Origin: Hyaloperonospora brassicae
Lineage: Eukaryota; Oomycota; Peronosporomycetes; Peronosporales; Peronosporaceae
Assembly (NCBI GenBank): GCA_947650285.1
Contig: CANTFL010001198.1
Location: 186,001 to 250,000, forward strand
DNA length: 64,000 nucleotides
Direction of reading: 5' to 3'
The first letter of the stretch is position 1. Each line of letters begins with the position of its first letter. Below are positions 54,338 through 64,000 of the stretch, one piece after another. The translations under genes were made by a program, and so were the position numbers. The notes beneath the pieces were generated by a model. It saw only the letters and a program-made list of their open reading frames with translations, was not told the DNA's origin and ran no database searches.

Positions 54338-54874
54338 GGGGCCTACTTGCACAAGTACTTGCGCAAATACGCCGAGATGACTGTTCATCTTTCTTGTCTG
54401 CTCAAGAAAATGTCAAGTGGACATGGAACGATGAGTGCCAGCGTTCCTTTGAGGGTATTAAGCAAAGCTTGATGCAATCGCCGATCTTGGCGATCGCAGA
54501 TCAGGACAGACCATTTCATGTGGTCTGTGACGCCAGCTATTTTACAAAATCGGCTGTGCGTTAATGCAGTTCGATGCAGACGGCGCGGAGCGCGTCATCT
54601 GTTATCAGTCGCGTCAGCTGCAAGCAGCTGAGCGTAATTACCCAGTGCATGACAAGAAACACCTTGCCATGAAGTACGCACTGGCTAAGTTTCGCGTCTA
54701 TCTCTTGGGAGATAGACCGTTTATCGTGTATACCGACCATGCGCCACTACGCACGGCCGTAAACATCCCACACCTCTCGCAGATGACGGCGAGGTGGCTG
54801 TCTTTCTTCGCGGAGTACAACTTCTCCGTGGAGTACAAGCCAGGACGACTTAATGTTGTTGCTGATGCGTGAGC
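54338..54874 (+). pseudogene. E RNase H
   Basis: After a frameshift near 54405 and a base change near 54535, the frame from 54564 gives MQFDADGAERVICYQSRQL, VHDKKHLAMKYALAKF and IVYTDHAPLRTAVN, then a TGA at 54870-54872 where D has a Leu codon (DALSRR). Confidence 0.8.
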
Positions 54875-56303
54875 ACGTCGGCCCGACTTCGTGCCAACGA
54901 CCCGAGTCAACAGTGAGGCCTTGCCCACTGTTGCGACACTGTCTATCAGTGTGCCGTTGTCGCCGTTACTCGACGACGTGCGGAAAGCATACGCAGGAGA
55001 CACGGATCTCCTCCGTTTGATGGGTCATCTTGCGAAACCATCCCGGAAATCTATGTTGGATTTGCCGGCCCTGTACCGTTCCTCTTTGAATCGGTACACT
55101 ACTCGTAATGGCCTGCTGTACTATACAGCAGATGCCGACGACACTCCTCGTGTCGTCGTTCCCGATCATGATGAATTGCGATTACGCATCATGTTCGAAT
55201 GTCACGATGCGCCGTCTGGCGGGCATCGTGGCCGAGAAAAGACTTACCTCACGGTCAGCCGTGACTTTTACTGACTCCGCCAGTATCTGTTTGTCCGCAA
55301 GTACATTCGTTCTTGCGAGGTCTGTCAACGGGCGAAGCCTATTTCGTCATCCCGTGCACTGTTACAGCCTCTGCCGGTCCCGGCAGAGTGTTGGGAGTCC
55401 TTGTCCATGGACTTTGTCTTCGGGTCCCCCGGAGACGCTCACAAGAATAATGGTATTCTTGTATTTGTGGATCGTTTCAGCAAGATGGTACATCTTGCTG
55501 CAGTCCCAGAATCGATCAGCTCACACGATTGTACGCGTGTCTTCATCGACACTGTGTTTCGACTCCACTGTTTACCCCGTGAACTCGTATCCGACCGTGA
55601 CCCTCGGTTCACGTCGGCGTTTTGGCAATCCGTATTCCGCACATTGGGAACAAGGTTGAAGATGTCAACCTCTGACCATCCCGAAACGGATGGTAAGACT
55701 ATACGAGCGAACCGTGTCCTCGAAGAAATTCTTCGTGGATACGTCATTTCCTTTTCGAGTAGGAGTGAGTTCTTGCCGATGGTTGAGTTAGCCATCAACA
55801 ACTCCGTGCATGCGTCCACAACGCATACCCCGTTCTACGTGAATGGCTTACGCCACCCACGTATTCCCACCGTCATACAGAGTGACTCTGAGTTAAAGGG
55901 GTGAGGGACTCGCTCGAGCAGAAACCGTTTCGGCTCTTGCTTATCACGTATCACCGCTCATGTCGATACGTTTGATGCCGATGTCGATCAAGTCGAAATC
56001 GAGGAAATCGAGCTTAGCAGTAGCGATGACGCTGCTGCTACATCAGACAATGATGACGACGCTGGGATATTCAGCATCGTCAACGATTATGCCAGCGAGG
56101 AAGAAGACACCTTCGTTGAAGAAGAAAGCAATCTCTTAGCAGTGCGCACGAAGCGCACTGAAAGACAAAACAAAGAGTCAGCAGAGAACTTCCTGCTGAA
56201 TCGAGAAGCGGTAGTCCGTTTCGTTCAGGATTCCATCGCAAATGCGGTGGACCGCCAGAAACGGAACGCAGACAAGAATGGAAGAGCGAATGTTCTTTAA
56301 TTT
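54875..56303 (+). pseudogene. E integrase zinc module, core and acidic spacer
   Basis: 55274 and upstream: FECHDAPSGGHRGREKTYLTVSRDFY; Glu codons stand where D has a TAA. 55401-55904: MSMDFVFGSP, VDRFSKMVHLAAVPE, PRELVSDRDPRFTSAFWQ, STSDHPETDGKTIRANRVLEE (the usual Q-T-E is changed to K-T-I, so the catalytic Glu is lost), NNSVHAS, YVNGLRHPRIP. An acidic spacer follows to the TAA at 56299-56301 shared with D. Confidence 0.8.
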
Positions 56304-57110
56304 ATGGTTAACGACCTAGTACTACTGTCTACGGTAAACTTACCTAGACATGTAATCACCAATGTCGGCAGTAGTAACCTACTGCCAAAATACATTGGTC
56401 TTTTTCGTGTGTTGCACCGTAAGGGAAATGCATACACACTCGAATTGCCACGTAGGGTGCGCACGCATTCTACGTTTTATGTTGGTCGTCTCCGCCCGTA
56501 CCATAAGTACGAGGCCTCTTGCGAGAACGGAGGTAACCGGCGCGCTCAAGAATCCTTAACAGATTCTTGTGATCACGGACTAAACAATGAAGTTAATCCT
56601 TCGTCGAAAGGAGTTTGTCCTTCGTCGACGCGGCCTCGCGACGAGCCGTCTCTAGCCCGTCGCGCAACGACGCCTCTCGCGTTCACTCTCAAGCTGAGCG
56701 AACGCGAATTCCGATCGATCCTTCTCCCGCTCGTCACGAAGACGTCGCACGTCCCACTGCAAGGCGTGCCGTCGGTTGGTTTCGTGCTCGAAGTCCTCCC
56801 TCAGCTCTGTCAGGTAACGCTCGTGGTTACCCAAAGTCTCGTGCAGGCCCGGCGGCTGAGCCGGACCTTGTCTTTCCACCGCCACCTGAACCACTGGTGG
56901 ATTCCCACGGTGTTTAACGCTTTCTTGTGGAGCGTATTTTAAACCACCGTGACGATCTAGGATTAAGGACGAGCTACCTCGTCGAGTGGCGGGGGTATCC
57001 ACCCTCTTGGAACAGCTGGGAATGAGGTTCCCAGCTGATGGCTGACGTTGAAGGTCTCGTCCACCAGTATGACGAGACCCATCCGATTGGTCCGAGGGCC
57101 CATCGGTAAA
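56304..57110 (+). pseudogene. E GPY/F module and chromodomain
   Basis: 56304: [35 protein letters not shown] frameshifted spacer follows. The chromodomain at about 56911-57110 ([29 protein letters not shown]) is interrupted by a TAA (56909-56911) and a TGA (57024-57026). The antisense ORF on the other strand stays open through the same bases. Confidence 0.8.
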
Positions 57111-58080
57111 TACGCGCTTTTGGCGCTTGTAGACGGATTGCAAGTTTGCAATCGCGTCCCGCATCTCATCCGAGATGTGTGCCCTTCCCCGGGTCAAACT
57201 TAGGGAATACAAGTCCCTATGTGCACGTTGAGAGTTGTCGACACAGCTCGCACAAGGATCACCCCAAGTGAGACATGGAATGACGGCCTCACTTGACAAA
57301 CAATGCAACCGGTTCCTTGCACCGGTTGGCGTTCGCTTTTCGAACTTGATGCGTATTGCCTCAAGTTTCTTAAGCCACCCTTCTCGTCCAAAATTCTTTA
57401 CGTTTTGGAAGAACGCGTTCCACGAAGCCAAAAGCGATGCTTTGTCACGCTTTTGGTTGCCGTTGTACCATCGATGCCTAAGGAAGGCATCGAGATAAAA
57501 ATCTGCTTCAGCGCGGAAGTTACTCGCGCTGGAACTTAATCCATGAAGCTCAGTTGCATCGAATAAAGGAATTCGATGGTGCTGGCTTGTCTCATGAGAC
57601 AAGCTATTGATGAGCTTCTCGGGCCAGCGCCACTGCTTAAGCTCACCACGCTTCAATGAGGTACCTGTTTCATAACCACGCCTTTCAAAATGACGACGGC
57701 TCTCGCCATCGTCATCACGCTCGTGCGGGGAAGCACGAGTTGATGCTGGTAAAGCATAGTATTCCTCACCATAGAGTTCGTCATCACTGCCGAGCAGACT
57801 GTGTTGCATTTCACGAGTACGCTCGTTCTTCAGTGCTTTTGACGAGCGATGAGGCACCGCCGGTGATCGGGATGCCTCTGGAACGTTGCGCGAGTCAGGC
57901 ACATCTGACTCGCCAGCATTAATGAACTCATTGACAAGGTCATCATGTGCACGTGGTGCGATACCGCGTGCGTCTGCAGCATCTTCTGCTGCAGACGGAG
58001 AGCAAGCAGCAGACGAAGAAGATCTGCCGCAGAGGCTGGCACAGCGGCAGGCTGTGTGGTCTTCGAATCACCTCGCATAG
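56652..58080 (-). pseudogene. E antisense ORF (aORF), nearly intact
   Basis: It starts at 58080 (MRGDSKTTQPAAVPASAAD), has one 1-base loss near 58018, then 416 uninterrupted codons from 57902 to 56652. It lacks the TGA and frameshift that break D1/D2 (FLRHRWYNGNQKRDKAS is open). CX8CX6CX2C is conserved (LHC...VIPC...PCASC). The C-terminus is a coiled coil but ends earlier than in D. It overlaps the chromodomain on +. Confidence 0.8.
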
Positions 58081-58216
58081 ATATGTTAACTATGCGAGGC
58101 AAGGTCAGGAGTGAATGGGTCTGACCAAGCAAATGCTCCCTGTCCCACTGGTGTCCCACGGGTGGCCACCAAGAATTCGAAAGTCACACGGTGACTATCA
58201 GACAAGGGAGGGGTGA

Positions 58217-58656
58217 TGTAACGGGATAGCTCGTTACATGAAATTGTCATTTTAAACAATTTGACAATAAAGAATATCACGTCGAATATTCTTTTGACAA
58301 TATCACAAGACATGGTGATATTGTTGGGATGACCGAATGGTCTACTCATTGGTTGATACCGTGATGATATCAACCCACCAGTCGCTGCTAGACGCGCGCA
58401 ATGGGTGGTGAGTAGACGTCATCATACATTTAGTTATATTGGTATAATTAAGTCAGGACAACAGAGATTCAAGATGTTATATAATTTTATTATATCAATA
58501 CGGTTTTACTTTTACCAGAGACTGGTCTGACTACTTAGTCTCCTTTCATTCCTCTGTGTTCCTTCAACACCTAGTGAGGCACTGTAGACCACTGTTGTCA
58601 GTGGAAGTATACTCCGTACTGGTCAACCAGTACGTAGTCAACAGTGCCCCGTTACA
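58217..58656 (+). mobile_element. E 3' LTR
   Basis: 440 bp, TGTAACGGGATAGCTCGTTACA at the start. It ends exactly where the segmental duplication begins. Confidence 0.95.
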
Positions 58657-59696
58657 CTACACGTCTTGCAACGAGGCTAGTCCTGCTGCATACTCGATCG
58701 CAGCATCTGGATGAGAGCGATCACGTGTTGTCCAACTTCCGACTCAGGTAGCGAGCGAGCGACATCGAGCAGGTCACGCAACACAGAGGCCGAAAGGCTG
58801 TGCGACAAGGAGGCCGAACGCCATGAAAAGTGTGTTGCTGAGTCAACTGAAGCCCAACAATTGGGACATTCACACGTACTTGTGTGCGCTCCCCCCCCCG
58901 ACTAGGTTGCGTTCACTTGGCACGAGTTGCTCGACGTACGATCTGTCCCCGTGAGCCGACGACAGTTTCCCATCAGGAGCTCGAATGCTGCCACAGGCGA
59001 AGGTGAGGCCAGCCATCAAACGATGCAGAGTCGACTGGTATGGTCTGACTGGAGTCAGCAAGGCCTGCGGAGGGGAAACAACATGGAAGATGCTACAGCG
59101 ACGCCTTGATCCGAGTAGCACTCGAAGCAAAGGGTCAAAGAGTCCGTCGATCGAGGTCAGGGCGAGGGCGAGGGGTCGCTGATGCAGAGAGGAAACGAAG
59201 TTCGATACGTACAGGAGCTCACCTAGAGCCAGCAGATGCTGTGTGAGACGGTATGGCTGCCGGGACAGACGGATCGACGTCCGAGGAAAACCCGCCGCTC
59301 GAGTCGAACGACCGTCTCTCATTCTGTGACGACGTGTGTCTCGTCAGGTCTCACTTGCAAGCTCAGCCGTGTGAGTGACGCACGATACCACGGGACGGAG
59401 GTGACGCCATCGACCCCGCACGACGGTCAGGAGCACTTCCCGTACGCACGACGCTCAGGAGCGAGGTAGGAATGCTATGATGAAGCAGTCGATCCTCTGA
59501 CAGCGACATGTCGTGCTACTGACAGCGGACGTTCCTCCTCTCGACAAGACTTAAGCAGCGGGAGCGCTGTCCTCAGCGACCAATGACGGACGGATTGATG
59601 CGTGCGTACAATGACACGAAGCGACTGAAGCGACGCGACGACTTTGATCGGAGACCCGTGCGCCGACGTGATCAACGGCGGCGAAGCAAATTTTCG
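58657..59696. repeat. Segmental duplication, right copy, part 1
   Basis: Copy of 20105-21147. A C-tract of 9 at 58891-58899 is shorter than in the left copy. The 5' end is cut by element E. Confidence 0.9.
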
Positions 59697-59835
59697 ACTG
59701 TCTATTGTGTCGTTATGACTGCGCTAAGATGTCTGTATGGATTTCTCTCTAATTGTCTACCATAATCTGTCGTTCTTCTTCTCGCTTACTCATTATACTT
59801 GCTCGAGACGTCGGGCTTCACGGGGGCACTCTGCA

Positions 59836-62030
59836 GGACGCGCTAAACAGCGCCGACTGAAAGACTACCTGGAGCCAACTCTATCTCCAACTACCCAAGT
59901 ACATATAATCACTTGTATTTGGGTCGTAATTTGTGTTCGTCTTCACAGATGACAAAATGACAGCGGTACGTTGCACCGAATTCTACGCTAAGAGAAGCTC
60001 AAAGAACGGAATCAAATTTATGGGAAACCATGACCCTGCCCGGGTACCGCCTGTATAATAGGAGGCGAACTCATTCATAACTAGCCGAGCCTTGCATTCT
60101 ATGTGTCACCTCCTTCGCAACTGCATTCCAATGAATGTACGCGAACCTACGAAACGGAGTCATCGGGACACGGTAGGACCGTGGTCCGCATACGTCACAC
60201 TAAGCCTGCAGCTTCAGGGCGATATGTCAGAGTTGACGAGCTTTACCGCGAATGAGCACACCTGCTGGCGGAACAAGATTAAATCGTATTGGTTTTGCAC
60301 ACAACTGCGTCACCGGTTTCATTGAGGTACAGGGGTCAGTGGACAACGCCAGGATCTGAAGGGCGATCACAGGACAAGAATGTAAGGATAGTGACGGACT
60401 ATTTGGCTTTTCATGACAGTCTTGTGAATCTTTTCCGACGCGCATGTCTCTACATACGAGGACAATATGCACCTACACACTAATGCTGGGCATATCTGTA
60501 TCGTATTTGGCAGGGCGACTGGGAAATAAAAGTGGATACGCCGTCGCGCTCAAGTTGCTAATGAGCCTACGTCGTGAAGAATGCTAGGTTGCATTGAGTA
60601 GTGTACATGTTCTTTGCTTATTTATGGGAACAAGCGCCCTGGGGTCAATGATATGCAGTGGACTGGCGAAAATGTGTACAACCAGGATATGCCAATGTAA
60701 TGAAACCACTGCTTTGACCGCAGATGTCTACTAATATCTAACAGTTTCTCGGCGCATGTAAATTCTTATTAAAGATTCACGTATCCGTTAAATGAATTGT
60801 CCAGCCTCGAGCGTATATGGATACTGATAGCTCGAGCTTTGGCAGACGAAGGCACTGCGGAACACACTCAGTAAAATGCAACGACGACATTTGGCGGGGT
60901 CCGGATCACGCGTGTCGAGGCTATTGCAATAATGATTCAAATGAGGTTAAACTTATAATGAGATCATTTACGTGCTCATACCTTGTCTTCATACCTCAAT
61001 CGTATCTAGTGCATGTAAATTTTTCAATAAACGATTGTTCAATTCTTCTAGAGGAAATGCATGATTACATGCATAATAAGTTAACTTAAGGACATACGTG
61101 TCATCCTCATCATTGATAAGTGCAACGAACAAGTAGGTCCGTGTAGAAACTGGCATGATTTTGAAAGAGCAAAAAGGCTTGATTGAAAGACATTTAAAAC
61201 AATAATTCGTGTGATGTAAAAGCATTGATTGTTGAACTATTGGTATTTCTGTATTAGCTGTCAATGTTGGAGAACGTGATGCAAGCAATTATAAAATGTA
61301 TAGATTTAGTACGTCGACGAGAAGTGGTGGGTCGTGCCGAAATTGCCTTGAAACATCAAAAGTAGCACCACCATCACCACCTTATCTCATAAGCACCCAC
61401 CATATAAGTGCTAGTCTCGAAGAAATGGAGGTTTCCTACAAATGTATCCGATATCCGTGATCTTAGTCGTATTTATAATGGCTGGAAGGATATTGGATAT
61501 GTACTTGATCGGGTGTGGACTGTCATCAACCTCGGACTGACGGGGGTCGTAATTGAGCAGTCGTTGTCTTACTGACGATTCTCCATTCAGAAATCTGAAA
61601 CAATTATCGTTAAAAATCGCAATATGATTAAGTTAAGATGAACAGTAAGCTTTGCAGTTCGTACCTGACTCGAACCTGCTTCCAGTCAGTGTAGCACATA
61701 GCTGGCTCGAACCTGTCTTAATTCAGTGCAGCACCTTGTATTGAACTAGTCTTACGATAGTGAAGTACTTTGGCTTGGAATTTCTTGATGCATATTTTTA
61801 AACGCTTAGGCGGAACGATTAGCAATGGTGTGGGGGAGAGGTCTGTCGCGTTTAAATATATGATACATTTGTATTGATCGGAAGACGCGGTGCTATGTAC
61901 CGCTATCATTCTGCGATTTGTAAAGACGAACACAAATTACGACCCAAAAACAACTGATTATATGTATTTGTGTAGTTGGAGATAGAGTTGGCGCCAGGTA
62001 GTCTTTCAGTTGGCCCTGTTTAGCGCGTCC
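59836..62030. mobile_element. 2.2-kb insertion bounded by about 115-bp inverted repeats
   Basis: Left arm 59836-59955 starts GGACGCGCTAAACAGCGCC. Right arm 61918-62030 is its reverse complement with about 12 differences (GGACGCGCTAAACAGGGCC). There is no transposase-like ORF between and no clear target duplication. It could be a non-autonomous DNA transposon, or two LTRs in opposite orientation. Confidence 0.65.
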
Positions 62031-62500
62031 ACACGTGGAAACAGGTATTTGTCCTAGGGGCAGACAGGGCGCGAAAATCGCAGAGAACGCCGGGTACCGA
62101 ACCCATCACCTCCGATTGGCCGCCGGTGCACCTAGACGGCTCCGATCAGAATCACGTTCTAGGCGAGTTCTCGTCGTGAGACCGGGATCCGCGCTCGGCG
62201 AACGGGTCGGCGACTGAAGAATGCGGCGGGAAAAAGCCGGAATCTGCTTGCGCCTTGAATGCAGAGGTTCGACACTCCGTCGATATGCCCCACACCGCGG
62301 GATACCGAAGGATTGCTTCCCTCTCGGGTCGCACGCTGCGGTGCCTCCCGTGGCACGCGCAGCGGAGAAATGGCCTCCCCCTTTACCCTTGGCCCCACTA
62401 TGGGGGGACTTCCCATCCAAGGTATGGGGACCAGATGACTGGCTCTTAGGAGGTCTTCGTTTCAGTCCGTTGTTGCTTAAAAAGCACAAATTGGTCAGTG
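62031..62500. other. GC-rich block of unknown origin
   Basis: Distinctly more GC-rich than its surroundings. Several overlapping frames (for example 62221-62577 +) are open, as expected from GC content. It is not present in the left copy of the duplication. No recognisable gene. Confidence 0.35.
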
Positions 62501-62766
62501 ATTTGCAATGGTGTATTGGCAACAAAACGGCATGTGGAGATCATCGAGCAGCTCACGAAGGCACACGTAGTGTGTAAAGAACCGCTCACGCCGGTACGCT
62601 ATGCTCTTTTGCAGGGTCTACACTGGCCCACGAACCAAACGGTCTCACGCTGTTGCCTGTCCATGTGATCGGTCCTTTCGCGTGTGTCGAGTGGCCACAA
62701 AAGCGCTCGCATGGCTGTACCACTTTTTGGCTCGGGAGCGATATGTGGCACCAAAATTAGGTGATA
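62501..62766. repeat. Segmental duplication, right copy, part 2
   Basis: Copy of 21466-21730, ending in the TA at 62765-62766 that is the pogo target. Confidence 0.9.
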
Positions 62767-62990
62767 CAGTAGAACCTGTCTTAAGTAATATCGTTGAGAC
62801 CAAGGCCATAATATTACTTTACGAAGATTGTTACTTAGGGAAGGGACAGAAACTTTAAGTTTTTAAGTGGATAAAATTTTGCGATCGGCCTTGTTTATAA
62901 TTAGATTCTCGCTGCAGCCGCCACCCCCAGTCACCCCCCACCTATGTAAAAAGGAGTCCCCCGCCGTTCCCCAACTTTTATCCCTCCAAT

Positions 62991-64000
62991 ATGCCCCCGA
63001 AAGGCGCACAGTACGCGACATTGACCGAAAAGATCCGCATTGCTTTGTGTAAGCACCATGATAAGAATCCTTATCTCAGCCAGAAGGATCTCATCCACTG
63101 GCTAGAACAGAGGCACAAGGTGATATTCAGTCAGCCTACAATCTCAGGCCTTCTCAATATGAAAGCGACAATCTTGGCGAAGGCCGACAACAGCAATCTT
63201 GACGCAAAACGTCAAAGGACTGTTAAGTATCCTCAAATGGAATCTGCTCTCGTTGAGTGGTTCCTTAGTCATCAGGATAGCGTCAACGTGAGCGGGGATC
63301 TTTTCAAATAGAAAGCAGCCCTTTTCTTGACCACCTCTACCCTGAGCATGATGTGTTCAAGTTCTCGAATGGCTGGCTGAAATCGTTAAAAGACCGGTAC
63401 GGAACCAAGTCCTTTCGACGTTTTGGAGAGAGTGGTTCTGTTGACGTGACACTTATCGAAAATTACTACCTGACATCCGGGAGACGCTGGACAAGTACGA
63501 GTGGAAAGATATATACAACATGGATGAAACCGGGCTATTCTACCGGCTGCAGGTTTGTTTTAACAAGTGGAGTTGTTTGCAACATTTTGTGACAGTTTGT
63601 GCTTACGTAAACTTATTCACAGGCAGATAATTCGCTGGCAACCAAGCAGCTGGAATACCGCAGTCAAAAAAGCGTATCACCTTGGCAGTGTGCTGCAAGG
63701 GCAATGGAAGTGACAAGCTGCCGCTCTTTGTCATAGGAACATCGAAATTTCCGCGGTGTTTCAAAAACATCAACCTTGACACCATCGGCTGCAAGTACCG
63801 AAAGTCAGTAAAGCATGGATGACACAAGCCATCTTAAACAAGTGGCTGAAATCATTTAATGCTCGCATGGCCGGACGCCAAGTTCTTCTAATCATGGATA
63901 AATGCAGTGAGCATATACCGCTTGCTCAACTTCCTACGATTATCCGGTTGCGCAACACCACGGTTTTTTTAACGTCCACCAAATACGACTGTGAAACACC
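62991..64000 (+). pseudogene. Pogo/Tigger transposase, N-terminal part
   Basis: MPPKGAQYATLTEKIRIALC starts a CENP-B-type helix-turn-helix region (SQKDLIHWLEQRHKVIFSQPTISGLL). A TAG at 63309-63311 interrupts it. Then, with frameshifts near 63330 and 63460, come SNGWLKSLKDRYG, FRRFGESGSVD and KDIYNMDETGLFYRL, whose Asp is the first DDE residue. After the intron: RITLAVCCKGNGSDKLPLFVIG and, near 63889, VLLIMDKCSEHIPL with the second Asp. It would cut and paste the element at TA. This copy is inactive. Confidence 0.85.
63553..63622 (+). other. Probable intron in the pogo transposase
   Basis: CTGCAG|GTTTGT...TTCACAG|GCAGAT, 70 bp. Removing it joins FYRLQ to ADNSLATKQ in phase. The interval is AT-rich. 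Confidence 0.65.

Larger units (their letters stand above)
50903..58656 (+). mobile_element. E, gypsy retrotransposon related to D (7754 bp)
   Basis: 440-bp LTRs (50903-51342, 58217-58656), PBS at 51345, purine tract at 58201-58216 (GACAAGGGAGGGGTGA). gag-pol is on the + strand, the antisense ORF on -. LTRs, gag, integrase and aORF differ from D at roughly a fifth of positions, but RT to RNase H (about 53225-54850) is almost identical to D. The flanking 5-mers CATAC and CTACA do not match. Confidence 0.95.
62767..64000 (+). mobile_element. Pogo/Tigger-type DNA transposon, 5' part
   Basis: It begins CAGTAGAACCTGTC right after a TA, a typical Tigger-like terminal repeat and target. The paralogous empty site (21729-21730) confirms the boundary. 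It runs off the window. Confidence 0.85.

Noticed and set aside
61660..61740. tRNA-like CTCGAACCTG words
   Set aside because: Two copies of a short phrase, with no cloverleaf or acceptor stem around them.
62221..62577. 118-codon + strand ORF
   Set aside because: It lies in a GC-rich block with several overlapping open frames and runs into duplicated non-coding sequence. No motif.

Overview
The window looks like nuclear DNA of an oomycete (Peronosporales: Phytophthora or a downy mildew). This is inferred from the Ty3/gypsy families with integrase-linked chromodomains, a compact single-exon gene for a secreted repeat protein with an oomycete-type initiator (CTCATTC) just upstream, and the general mix of gypsy, copia and pogo elements. 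There is no bacterial gene organisation. About 90% of the window is retrotransposon DNA, in nested and broken layers. The one convincing host gene is at 22077-23531.

Layout. 1-5190: 3' part of a gypsy element (family A, + strand): integrase and chromodomain, then a decayed sense ORF, a decayed antisense ORF, and a GATC-saturated minisatellite. 5190-12860: a relative on the - strand (family B): gag, protease region, RT, a pol linker expanded into a minisatellite, RNase H and a truncated integrase. It is bounded by LTR-like units in opposite orientations. 13340-18487: a heavily decayed - strand gypsy (family C) with all modules in order and its 5' LTR. 20105-21730: a segment duplicated at 58657-62766. 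22077-23531: the secreted acidic repeat protein. 23662-31645 and 38944-46928: two almost identical - strand gypsy elements (D1, D2; 391-bp LTRs). 32103-37441: a broken copia element carrying a solo LTR with a perfect 5-bp target duplication. 47040-48180: an LTR fragment with a 59-bp tandem repeat. 50180-50902: copia and family-B fragments. 50903-58656: a third, diverged relative of D on the + strand (E). 58657-64000: the duplicated segment, a 2.2-kb inverted-repeat-bounded insertion, and the 5' half of a pogo/Tigger transposon.

Two things stand out. First, the D/E family carries a long ORF on the antisense strand between pol and the 3' LTR. It overlaps the chromodomain, and between D1 and E its differences fall mainly at synonymous sites, so it has evolved as a protein. 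Family A has an unrelated-looking antisense ORF in the same place. Second, the D/E family is built from short perfect inverted repeats: stems of 7-13 bp occur about every 50 bp through LTRs, gag, pol and antisense ORF, far above chance. I did not see this in the neighbouring families or in the host gene.

The elements act as ordinary LTR retrotransposons (Gag particle, protease, RT/RNase H, integrase with chromodomain targeting). Every copy here carries nonsense codons or frameshifts. D1 and D2 share the same disabling stops, so they were probably mobilised in trans.
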